This document shows, one piece after another, positions 1-5,708 of a DNA stretch of 18,688 nt. The translations under genes were made by a program, and so were the position numbers. Numbering within the stretch: the stretch's first letter is position 1; each line of letters opens with the position of its first letter. The DNA is from JBAWAP01 sp049589355. Its GTDB lineage: Bacteria > Chloroflexota > Anaerolineae > VGOG01. The DNA lies in contig JBAWAP010000148.1 in NCBI GenBank assembly GCA_049589355.1, positions 1-18,688 of the forward strand, in the 5' to 3' direction. The notes below the pieces were generated by a model. It saw nothing but the letters and a program-made list of their open reading frames with translations. It was not told the origin of the DNA and ran no database searches.

Positions 1-7
1 GCGTGGT

Positions 8-26
8 ATCAGGCCGCCTGCCTGAT
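8..26. repeat. Short perfect hairpin (7-bp arms)
   Basis: ATCAGGC (8-14) and GCCTGAT (20-26) form a perfect inverted repeat around a 5-nt loop. No T-tract follows on the plus strand, so it is not a clear intrinsic terminator. It could be the remnant of one for a gene left of the window. I see no convincing gene between 1 and 419. Confidence 0.35.
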
Positions 27-102
27 GCAATCGCTAGGAATTCGTGCGCGGAGCCCAAACGGTCATCATCGAGGACCCTGCAACCTGCTCAGAAACCTCC
101 AC

Positions 103-186
103 TGTCATTGCGAGTCGCAGGCGAAGCAATCTCCTACGCTCGCTGGAGATTGCTTCAGGCGCAAACCCCGCGCCTTCGCAATGACA
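103..186. repeat. Interspersed palindromic repeat element (TGTCATTGCGA...TCGCAATGACA)
   Basis: The outer inverted repeat TGTCATTGCGA (103-113) pairs with TCGCAATGACA (176-186). The inner repeat GAAGCAATCTCC (123-134) pairs with GGAGATTGCTTC (145-156). Elements with these ends ('cattgcgag...gaagcaatctc') are known as non-coding interspersed repeats in many bacterial genomes, including Chloroflexota. It has no transposase and would fold into a nested hairpin in RNA. A second, diverged end (TCGTAATGACA, 240-250) lies 54 bp to the right, suggesting a nested or degenerate second copy. Confidence 0.8.
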
Positions 187-239
187 GGATGGACGGTAGT
201 TTCTGCTCCCTACGAATGGCGCGGCGGGCCATGGAAAAC

Positions 240-250
240 TCGTAATGACA
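240..250. repeat. Diverged terminus of a second TGTCATT-type element
   Basis: TCGTAATGACA differs by one base from the right end of the 103-186 element (TCGCAATGACA). The stretch 187-250 has no matching left end that I can see. It may be the tail of a decayed neighbouring copy. Confidence 0.45.
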
Positions 251-269
251 ACCGACGAGGACGTAACTA

Positions 270-298
270 TTGACTGGACTCTGGCGAATTTCTGTTAT
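270..298 (+). promoter_or_regulatory. Candidate promoter for the response regulator gene
   Basis: TTGACT (270-275) and TGTTAT (293-298) are separated by 17 bp. They lie about 120 bp upstream of the regulator start codon, just beyond the repeat element. The -35 matches 5/6 and the -10 matches 4/6 of the sigma70 consensus. The leader of about 115 nt holds no structure that I recognise. Confidence 0.4.
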
Positions 299-419
299 TG
301 TCAAGCTTACGGTCACATGTTGTAGGTCCTGGATGCCGCATGCCACAATATATGGGTCTAAACTTTACGATAACCTATTTTCGCAGTGTCCAGTATTGAT
401 TCAAACGGAGGCGTTAAAG

Positions 420-1151
420 ATGAGGCGAATTCTGGTTACTCAGAGTGATAGGGAGGCCACCCAAGAGGTGACCAGTGTTTTGATGGAACAGGGCTTCGAG
501 GTCGAAAACGCCTACAACATTGAGGAGGCTTTGCAAAAGGTTGAAAGCGAACCCTGGGACCTGATCATCCTGGACATCAGAGCGCCTCAGGGGGATGGTT
601 TTGAGGCCTGCCAGTACGTTCGGGAGCACACTGCTACCCCCGTAGTCATCCTCTCGGTGCTGGGGCAGGACGAGCACATCGTGAAAGGGCTAGACGCCGG
701 AGCTGACGACTATCTCGTCAAGCCCATCAGCGCCGAGGTTTTCCTGGCCCATGTCTATGCCCTCTTGCGGCGTGCCGGTCGAATGAGGGAAGAGGCGCAA
801 AACGGGGTACTCACACAGGGCGACGTGGTCATAGACTTCGATCGCCACGAGGTATCAATTCGGGGCGAGCTGGTAAAGTTGACCTCTACTGAATTCCATC
901 TGTTGAGTTGTCTGGCCAAGAACCCCGGACGCGTGATGAGCAGTCGCAGCCTGGTGCGGGAGGTCCAGGGTTACGATTGCAGCCCCCGGGAGGCTCGGGA
1001 AATCGTTAAGGTCCACATCCACAATCTGCGGAAGAAAATGAGGCTGAGTTCTAAGAAGCCTCCCCACATCGTAAATGTGCGCGGGATTGGCTATGTGTTT
1101 GAGAGGAGGGGTAGGCCACGGGAGGAAAGCGCTAACCGGATCTTAACGTGA
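420..1151 (+). CDS. OmpR/PhoB-family response regulator with atypical acidic pocket
   Basis: A two-domain DNA-binding response regulator of 243 aa. The receiver domain spans about residues 3-118 and the winged-helix effector domain about 130-228, with the expected LTSTEFHLLSCLA, KVHIHNLRKKM and VRGIGYVF blocks. The phosphoacceptor is D52 (in LIILDIRAPQGDG), with conserved S79 and K101. The acidic pair that normally binds Mg2+ after strand 1 (DD in 'VVDDD') is replaced by Gln8-Ser9, with only D10 kept, so phosphorylation may be weak or absent. The start at ATG 420 is chosen because GGAGG lies about 10 nt upstream; an in-frame upstream extension to 270 has no domain content. No histidine kinase is adjacent. 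Three 11-bp-spaced (C/T)TAAC repeats lie at its 3' end and could be its operator. Confidence 0.93.
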   Translation: MRRILVTQSDREATQEVTSVLMEQGFEVENAYNIEEALQKVESEPWDLIILDIRAPQGDGFEACQYVREHTATPVVILSVLGQDEHIVKGLDAGADDYLVKPISAEVFLAHVYALLRRAGRMREEAQNGVLTQGDVVIDFDRHEVSIRGELVKLTSTEFHLLSCLAKNPGRVMSSRSLVREVQGYDCSPREAREIVKVHIHNLRKKMRLSSKKPPHIVNVRGIGYVFERRGRPREESANRILT

Positions 1152-1158
1152 TCTTAAC
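1132..1158 (+). promoter_or_regulatory. Putative OmpR/PhoB-type operator: three 11-bp-spaced (C/T)TAAC direct repeats
   Basis: CTAAC (1132-1136), TTAAC (1143-1147) and TTAAC (1154-1158) recur exactly every 11 bp; the last two extend to an identical ATCTTAAC octamer (1140-1147 and 1151-1158). PhoB/OmpR dimers bind tandem half-sites at 11-bp pitch. The array ends 20 bp before a strong -35 box, a typical activator position. The first repeat overlaps the end of the regulator's own coding sequence. Binding by the upstream-encoded regulator is inferred. Confidence 0.5.
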
Positions 1159-1178
1159 CCTATCTTCTCTCTTTGTTC

Positions 1179-1207
1179 TTGACAAGGGCAAGGGAGATTG
1201 TTATAAT
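1179..1207 (+). promoter_or_regulatory. Strong sigma70-type promoter driving the first c-di-GMP riboswitch transcript
   Basis: TTGACA (1179-1184), a 17-bp spacer and TATAAT (1202-1207) match the consensus in both hexamers. Initiation is expected near 1214, giving a short leader into the aptamer that starts at about 1245. Confidence 0.85.
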
Positions 1208-1244
1208 ATAGTCGTACAGGGCAAGAGTTCCTTTTCAACTGTAT

Positions 1245-1402
1245 AAGGTCCGATAAAGGCAAACCCACCGAAAGGTGGGGACGCAAAGCCACGGGTCTGT
1301 CTCAGTGAGCAGTGATCGGTGATCAGTAATCAGTAAACAGTAGTCTGATTACTGATTACTGATTACTGACTACTGATATGATGGTCGGGCTGCCGAAGAC
1401 AG
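1245..1402 (+). promoter_or_regulatory. Cyclic di-GMP-I (GEMM-I) riboswitch aptamer, copy 1
   Basis: Shows the hallmark GEMM-I core: GGCAAACC (1258-1265), a stem capped by a GAAA tetraloop (1270-1273), then GACGCAAAGCC (1280-1290), ACGGGTCT, and the 3' block GGGCTGCCGA (1387-1396). This class binds cyclic di-GMP. The variable stem is enlarged by ATCAGTAATCAGT-type repeats. CTGTCT (1297-1302) is complementary to AGACAG (1397-1402) and may take part in switching. A rho-independent terminator begins 9 nt downstream, so control is probably by transcription attenuation. Whether ligand turns it on or off cannot be read from the sequence. Confidence 0.9.
1310..1377. repeat. ATCAGTAATCAGT / ATTACTGATTACTGAT repeat inside riboswitch 1
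   Basis: The left arm carries tandem CAGTAATCAGTAAACAGTAG units and the right arm tandem ATTACTGATTACTGATTACTG units, forming a long, multi-register hairpin. It sits exactly where a GEMM-I aptamer tolerates a variable stem. Repeats of this type occur in intergenic regions of several bacterial phyla. Confidence 0.7.
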
Positions 1403-1410
1403 ATTTTGAG

Positions 1411-1454
1411 AAGCGTGCTGTGTGGAAGCAGGTCGGCCGACAGCACGCTTTTTT
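1411..1454 (+). terminator. Rho-independent terminator of riboswitch 1
   Basis: AAGCGTGCTGT (1411-1421) pairs with ACAGCACGCTT (1440-1450), followed by a run of T to 1454. It serves as expression platform for the upstream aptamer. Confidence 0.88.
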
Positions 1455-1492
1455 GTTTGGGAAGGTGAGAGCCTGGGCGGAAGGAGATGGCC

Positions 1493-1717
1493 ATGGAGAG
1501 GGCAGTGCCCTTTGACGAAGATACGAGTGTTCAGTACGGATTGGACGAATATCCCCTGGAAGATAGCTTGGACGTACTGGGGAGTGCCCGAGTTGGGCAA
1601 TCCAAGGTGAGGATTTTGCGCCTGGTGACGACCCCCGTAGAGGGGTGCGAGCTATTGAGAAGGCTGAGGAGCGATCCTCTGATCAGCGATATTCCTATCA
1701 TTATCTTGACACGCTAG
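1493..1717 (+). pseudogene. Truncated receiver-domain remnant between two riboswitches
   Basis: A 74-aa ORF with AAGGAG (1481-1486) 6 nt before ATG 1493 (ATG 1487 is also in frame). The first 40 residues are unrecognised. Residues 41-74 resemble the alpha3-beta4 part of a response-regulator receiver domain (EGCELLRRLRSDPL then DIPIIILTR). The phosphoacceptor-Asp position appears to be Arg43, and the ORF stops right after beta4, so the Lys and the rest of the fold are missing. It is probably the decayed remnant of a riboswitch-controlled regulator. A short peptide made under c-di-GMP control cannot be excluded because the ribosome site is good. Confidence 0.6.
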
Positions 1718-1731
1718 AGCTTCAGAAGCTC
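1717..1731. promoter_or_regulatory. Perfect palindrome near a possible -35 box
   Basis: GAGCTTC (1717-1723), a central A, and GAAGCTC (1725-1731) form a perfect inverted repeat. A TTGACA hexamer lies just upstream (1706-1711) at the end of the receiver remnant, but no good -10 follows at 16-18 bp. It could be an operator or a weak RNA hairpin. There is no T-tract, so it is not a standard terminator. Confidence 0.3.
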
Positions 1732-1756
1732 ATTGCTTTCAAGACGGAAAGATTAA

Positions 1757-1900
1757 AGCTCCGATTAAAGGCAAACCCATCGAAAGGTGGAGACACAAAG
1801 CTACGGGTCTGTCTCAGTGAGCAGTAATCAGTAAACGGTAGTCTGATCACTGACAACTGAAAACTGATCACTGATATGATAGCCGGGCTGCCGAGGACAG
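1757..1900 (+). promoter_or_regulatory. Cyclic di-GMP-I (GEMM-I) riboswitch aptamer, copy 2 (diverged)
   Basis: The same architecture as copy 1: GGCAAACC (1770... G1770-C1778 region), GAAA loop (1782-1785), GACACAAAGCT (1791-1801), ACGGGTCT, and 3' block GCCGGGCTGCCGA (1882-1894). Two usually invariant positions differ: GACGCAAAGCC is here GACACAAAGCT. The final C-to-T still permits a G-U pair with the GGC strand; the internal G-to-A lies in the core. The long-range CTGTCT (1809-1814) pairing is kept as GGACAG (1895-1900) with a G-U pair. It sits directly before the S8 protease with its own terminator, 36 nt from the start codon. Confidence 0.85.
1819..1877. repeat. CAGTAATCAGT / ACTGATCACTG repeat inside riboswitch 2
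   Basis: A shorter, more diverged version of the hairpin repeat in riboswitch 1, in the same structural position. CAGTAATCAGT pairs with ACTGATCACTG with one mismatch. Confidence 0.6.
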
Positions 1901-1907
1901 ATTCAAG

Positions 1908-1952
1908 AAAGCGTGCTGTTCGGAAGCAGGCCGGCCGACAGCGCGCTTTTTT
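1908..1952 (+). terminator. Rho-independent terminator of riboswitch 2
   Basis: AAAGCGTGCTGT (1908-1919) pairs with ACAGCGCGCTTT (1938-1949) with one G-U, followed by T to 1952. It is homologous to the copy-1 terminator and lies 36 nt upstream of the protease start. Confidence 0.88.
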
Positions 1953-1988
1953 ATGGGCGTGACAAAGTGACAGGAGGCATGTACAGGT

Positions 1989-3911
1989 ATGGATAAGAGG
2001 AGAGGCAAGGCCTTTTTGGTCCTGTTGCTGGTGATCTCTATCTTCTTGACCACAGCGGTCTACGGCACACCCCTGAGCGCGGATGAGGCATCACCTCTGG
2101 CCGCTGCACCCTACGTGCCTGGTCGGATCGTGGTCAAGTTCAAGGAAGGCATCAGTTCGGCATACGTGGCTCAGTTGCACGCCGGTCAAAGGGCCACAGT
2201 AGTTGGCGAAATCCCCCAGATCGGGGTGCAGGTCTTAAGCGTTCCCTCAGGCGAGGTTGAAGCCAAGATCGCTGCCTACAGGGCGGATCCGAGGGTAGAA
2301 TACGCCGAACCGGACTACATCGCCCAGCCTGCCTACGAACCCAACGATCCCTATTATGGCAATGGCACTCAGTGGGGTCCACAGAAGATTCAGGCGCCCC
2401 TGGCCTGGGACCTTTGCACAGGCGATACCGCTGTCGTTATCGCCATCGTGGACTGGGGCGTTGATCTCCAGCACCCGGATTTGCAAGCCAAAATATGGAC
2501 GAACCCAGGCGAGATCCCGGACAATGGGATAGACGATGATGGGAACGATTACATTGATGACGTATACGGATGGGACTTTGTTAACGGCGACAACGACCCC
2601 CAGGATGACTATGGACACGGCAGCCATGTGGCGGGCATAGCAGCCGCGGCCACAAACAACAGTGTGGGCATCGCTGGGGTGGCCTTCAACAGCCGCATCA
2701 TGGCTGTGAAGGTGGGAGATGGAACCACAGGTAAAGCGAAAAGTAGTCAGATCACTGATGGCATCATCTACGCCGCCGATAACGGCGCTAAGGTGATTAA
2801 CCTGAGCCTGGGAGCTAATGTCTGGACGTCCTATATGCAGAGTGCGGTGGACTACGCCTGGAACGCGGGCTGCGTGCTGGTCGGCGCAGCCGGCAACAAC
2901 AACAGCAGTTTGCCCTTCTTCCCGGCCGCCTACGACAACGTCATCGGAGTATCGGCTACCGATCAGAACGATGTCCGAGCCTCGTGGTCCAACTATGGGT
3001 CGTACATCTCGGTGGCGGCGCCAGGGGTTAGCATCTACAGCACCTACTGGAACGGCAGCTCCACCTATGCCGCCATGAGCGGCACCTCCATGGCGGCCCC
3101 CCATGTGGCCGGGCTAGCGGCCCTCCTCTTCGCCCAGAACGGCACCAGGAGCAACGCCACGGTGCGATCCCTCATCGAGAGTAGCGCCGATGATCTGGGC
3201 GGTGACGGCTGGGATCAGTACTACGGATACGGGCGGATAAATGCCTACCACGCCCTTGGCATAACGTCTACAGTAATCGAGCCCGAGACAGGGGGCAGTC
3301 TGAGCGCTGACAATGGCGACCTCACCATGGACTTCCCGCCTGGCGCGGTGACCACCACGACGACTGTCACCCATACGCTCAAAGCCTCACCCAGCAATCC
3401 CGTAGGCGATTTGGTATTCGCTAATATGTCTTGCACCCTCGAGGCTACCGATGCCGGAGGAAACCCGGTGACCCAGTTTGACCCGCCCTATACCCTGACC
3501 CTCCGCTACCAGGACTCGGACTGGCAGACCGCGGGGGTAGACGACGAAAGCACCCTCAACCTTTACTCCTGGAATGGCAGCCAATGGGAGGCCACCCTGC
3601 CGTGCTCTGGCTGTTCCCTGGATACCGACAACAACGTGCTGGTAGCCGTTTTGCATCACTTCAGCGAGCTCGACTTCATGGGCGACGGCAACCCCACCAG
3701 CGTCATCGTCTCCTCCTTTGGGGCCCGCTCGGGCGGGGCCGCGCTGACCCCTAACCAGGCCACCTTCCTTAGGTGGCTGGTACTCATCGGCCTGACACTG
3801 ACAGCGTTTGGTTCGAAAGGCCCCGCCCGAGCGAGGCTGCGCCCAAATCTACCCAATCAACGAGGAGCTGATGCCTCACGATCATGTCTGCTTCAACCAC
3901 TCCCTGAGTGA
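1989..3911 (+). CDS. Secreted S8 (subtilisin-like) serine protease with prodomain and C-terminal anchor
   Basis: A 640-aa extracellular peptidase. There is a signal peptide (about 1-26) and an inhibitor/chaperone-like prodomain (about 43-115; PGRIVVKFKEG to VEYAEPDY). The S8 catalytic domain (about 130-430) has Asp155 (IAIVDWGVD), His210 (YGHGSHVAG), oxyanion Asn303 and nucleophile Ser367 (SGTSMAAPHVAG). Residues 433-560 form a beta-rich domain resembling ZU5-type modules (GGSLSADNG..DFPPGAV). A motif PTSVIVSSFGARS (569-581) precedes a membrane segment (about 588-606) and a basic tail; the tail is longer than usual. AGGAGG (1972-1977) lies 11 nt before ATG 1989; ATG 1979 is out of frame. It is expressed through riboswitch 2, so probably c-di-GMP-regulated, and is likely co-transcribed with the surface protein downstream. 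Confidence 0.93.
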   Translation: MDKRRGKAFLVLLLVISIFLTTAVYGTPLSADEASPLAAAPYVPGRIVVKFKEGISSAYVAQLHAGQRATVVGEIPQIGVQVLSVPSGEVEAKIAAYRADPRVEYAEPDYIAQPAYEPNDPYYGNGTQWGPQKIQAPLAWDLCTGDTAVVIAIVDWGVDLQHPDLQAKIWTNPGEIPDNGIDDDGNDYIDDVYGWDFVNGDNDPQDDYGHGSHVAGIAAAATNNSVGIAGVAFNSRIMAVKVGDGTTGKAKSSQITDGIIYAADNGAKVINLSLGANVWTSYMQSAVDYAWNAGCVLVGAAGNNNSSLPFFPAAYDNVIGVSATDQNDVRASWSNYGSYISVAAPGVSIYSTYWNGSSTYAAMSGTSMAAPHVAGLAALLFAQNGTRSNATVRSLIESSADDLGGDGWDQYYGYGRINAYHALGITSTVIEPETGGSLSADNGDLTMDFPPGAVTTTTTVTHTLKASPSNPVGDLVFANMSCTLEATDAGGNPVTQFDPPYTLTLRYQDSDWQTAGVDDESTLNLYSWNGSQWEATLPCSGCSLDTDNNVLVAVLHHFSELDFMGDGNPTSVIVSSFGARSGGAALTPNQATFLRWLVLIGLTLTAFGSKGPARARLRPNLPNQRGADASRSCLLQPLPE

Positions 3912-3976
3912 TGCCGGCGTGAGCCTGCTCTTACCAGCCATTTCTCGATTTCATACAGAAACGAAGGAGGATTCAC

Positions 3977-4081
3977 ATGTTTGCAAAATCATGTGTTAGA
4001 CGAAATGTGTCCTATCGTAGGTCAAGTGAGTGGTTGGCTGGCACCTCCACACCACACATAATAGGAGACGGCCTGTCATGA
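3977..4081 (+). CDS. Short leader ORF translationally coupled to the GEVED surface protein
   Basis: A 34-codon ORF (starts MFAKSCVRRN, ends IIGDGLS) with a strong ribosome site, GAAGGAGG (3963-3970), 6 nt before ATG. Its TGA (4079-4081) overlaps the ATG of the next gene (4078) as ATGA, the classic arrangement for coupled translation. The peptide has no signal or domain that I recognise. Its role is more likely to deliver ribosomes to the downstream start, or to attenuate, than to act as a protein. No terminator is visible between the protease stop (3911) and this ORF. Confidence 0.5.
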   Translation: MFAKSCVRRNVSYRRSSEWLAGTSTPHIIGDGLS

Positions 4082-5439
4082 AACCTTCTATGCGTACGCA
4101 CAAACGATTACGACTGGTTATTCTGGGGGTCCTCACCATTGTGTTGCCCTTGTTGGCACAACTGGCCTTGGCTCAGACGGGGTTTGTCGTTGATGAGTTT
4201 AGTGCAATAAGCCAAGCCTTGACAGTTACTTCGAGTAGTCCAACTGCTAGCAATGCTGGTGGTGATAGCGAGGGCACTATTTTGGGAGGGGAGCGTGATG
4301 CAGTTCTCAACTTCGCATCTGGCGGTGCGGCAATAGAGCTACACATCAATGATTATGGAGTTGATCAACTCATATATGCCGCAAGTCCACTGGCCAAAGG
4401 TACGGCAGAGATTGCGTGGGATGGGAATGACAATGACGCTACTGGTTTAGATTATACCGGTCTCAACGGTGCGGACCTGACCGATGGGGGGACAAAAGAC
4501 GGCTTTCACATCCGAGTAGTGGAGGCAGACAAGGATTTTGACTTGGAGCTTACGGTTTATACAAATTCTAGTGACTATTCCGAGTACACAGTAGCAGAAA
4601 CAGATAATATCAATGAACCAGGTAAATCCTACTTTGTCCGATTTGGTGATTTCACTGACGTGGGAAACGGGGCTAGTTGGAACAATGTGGGAGCAGTTGT
4701 CCTTTTTATTGATGGTGACAAAGAAACAGGACTCGATCTGGTCATAGAATTTACTGAGACCAACTCCCGGGACTTTGGCGACTTGCCATCGAGCTACAAC
4801 AATACGGACATGGCAGATGACGGCGCACGCCACATTCTTGGCGACCTCTACCTTGGGACTGTCATAGACGGAGAAAGCGATGGTCAAGAAAGTGGCGATG
4901 CCGACGGCGATGACACCCTGGACAGTAGTGATGACGAGGATGGAGTGGTACGCACGCCAGGTGTTAACTGGGAACCAGGGACCGTAGGTGAGGGGAAGGG
5001 CGGCTCGGTGGATGTGACCGTCACAGGGTGCTCCGGCACTTGTTACTTGAGTGCCTGGATTGACTGGGACAACAACAGTGACTTTGCCGATGGCGGGGAT
5101 AAAATCCTGGCAGACAGAGCCGTGACAAACGGTTCTAACACCGACATTACCTTCGACATCCCAGACGGTACGACGGTGGAGGGTAACAGCTTTTACGCCC
5201 GCTTCCGCCTGTATCCAAGTAGCACTGGCGGGTCTGCCTCACCCACAGGTGAGGTCTACAACGGTGAGGTGGAGGACTATCGGTGGAGCTTTGACCCCAC
5301 CGCTGTCACCTTGACGCGCCTGGACGCCACCAGTGTGCCATCCCGCTCACCAGTCGGCGTGGCTGCGGCAGCGCTGGCCTTCGTAACCTGTAGTGCAGCC
5401 GTCGGCGGCGTGCTTATGCGGCGATGGCGGGCGCGTTAG
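4078..5439 (+). CDS. Secreted GEVED-domain surface protein with C-terminal membrane anchor
   Basis: A 453-aa protein. The signal peptide spans about 1-32 (cleavage near ALA-Q33). Residues 35-230 form a beta-rich, Asp-rich region that I cannot assign (contains GGERDAVLNF). From 232 on it follows the GEVED family pattern: DFGDLPSSY, GARHIL, GDADGDDTLDSSDDEDG, a beta-sandwich with WIDWDNNSDF, YARFRL, and terminal GEVEDY (396-401). The motif PTAVTLTRLDATS (407-419) is followed by a hydrophobic segment and RRWRAR. GEVED modules are found in extracellular and adhesin-like proteins; Ca2+ binding by the acidic repeats is inferred. The start at 4078 is preferred over 4030 because it has AGGAGA 10 nt upstream and a clean signal peptide. 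Likely one transcript with the protease. Confidence 0.88.
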   Translation: MKPSMRTHKRLRLVILGVLTIVLPLLAQLALAQTGFVVDEFSAISQALTVTSSSPTASNAGGDSEGTILGGERDAVLNFASGGAAIELHINDYGVDQLIYAASPLAKGTAEIAWDGNDNDATGLDYTGLNGADLTDGGTKDGFHIRVVEADKDFDLELTVYTNSSDYSEYTVAETDNINEPGKSYFVRFGDFTDVGNGASWNNVGAVVLFIDGDKETGLDLVIEFTETNSRDFGDLPSSYNNTDMADDGARHILGDLYLGTVIDGESDGQESGDADGDDTLDSSDDEDGVVRTPGVNWEPGTVGEGKGGSVDVTVTGCSGTCYLSAWIDWDNNSDFADGGDKILADRAVTNGSNTDITFDIPDGTTVEGNSFYARFRLYPSSTGGSASPTGEVYNGEVEDYRWSFDPTAVTLTRLDATSVPSRSPVGVAAAALAFVTCSAAVGGVLMRRWRAR

Positions 5440-5462
5440 CTCTGTCCCTTTGCAAACGGCTG

Positions 5463-5505
5463 CGGCGGGCTTCGTCCCCTGGGTGAAGCCCGCCGTTCCC
5501 TTTCC
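5463..5505 (+). terminator. Rho-independent terminator after the surface-protein gene
   Basis: CGGCGGGCTTC (5463-5473) pairs perfectly with GAAGCCCGCCG (5485-5495), followed by a pyrimidine-rich tract (TTCCCTTTCC). It lies 24 nt after the stop codon. Confidence 0.75.
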
Positions 5506-5638
5506 CCCCGTCCACATCGGATCCGGCGCCAGCGATCTACTGAATTCGAGGTGGTTAGAACTGGCCGGCCCGGCTGTGTTGGCTGTAGTCGGCATCTTCT
5601 AGGTGAGGGGGGGCTCGGTTGACCAAGACGAGGCGAAG

Positions 5639-5670
5639 GCGACGGGTTCAAGCGAAGCCCATCGCTTTTT
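5639..5670 (+). terminator. Second hairpin with T-tract in the convergent gap
   Basis: GCGACGGG (5639-5646) pairs with CCCATCGC (5658-5665) with one mismatch, followed by five T. Its orientation suits plus-strand transcripts, a backup terminator before the convergent ABC genes. The rest of 5500-5708 holds no gene that I can support. Confidence 0.5.
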
Positions 5671-5708
5671 CATATAACGTGACCTTCGCATGAGACATCA
5701 GCCATCTA

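Noticed and set aside
1310..1377. Possible CRISPR-like array
   Set aside because: The units are short, contiguous and form one hairpin. There are no unique spacers, and the same structure recurs inside the second riboswitch.
1706..1734. TTGACA box as a separate promoter for riboswitch 2
   Set aside because: No acceptable -10 hexamer lies 16-18 bp downstream (best is CTCATT), so I did not call it as a promoter.
2247..3104. Long minus-strand ORF of 285 codons inside the protease gene
   Set aside because: It is antisense to the catalytic domain with intact triad motifs. The translation has no domain and is an artefact of codon bias.
3808..3999. ORF of 63 codons spanning the end of the protease gene
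   Set aside because: It overlaps the protease C-terminal tail out of frame and has no ribosome site or domain. A frameshift in the protease tail was considered, but the tail already follows a membrane helix with basic residues.
4447..4887. Minus-strand ORF of 146 codons inside the GEVED protein gene
   Set aside because: It lies opposite a clear secreted protein with signal peptide and family motifs. It lacks a ribosome site or recognisable domain.
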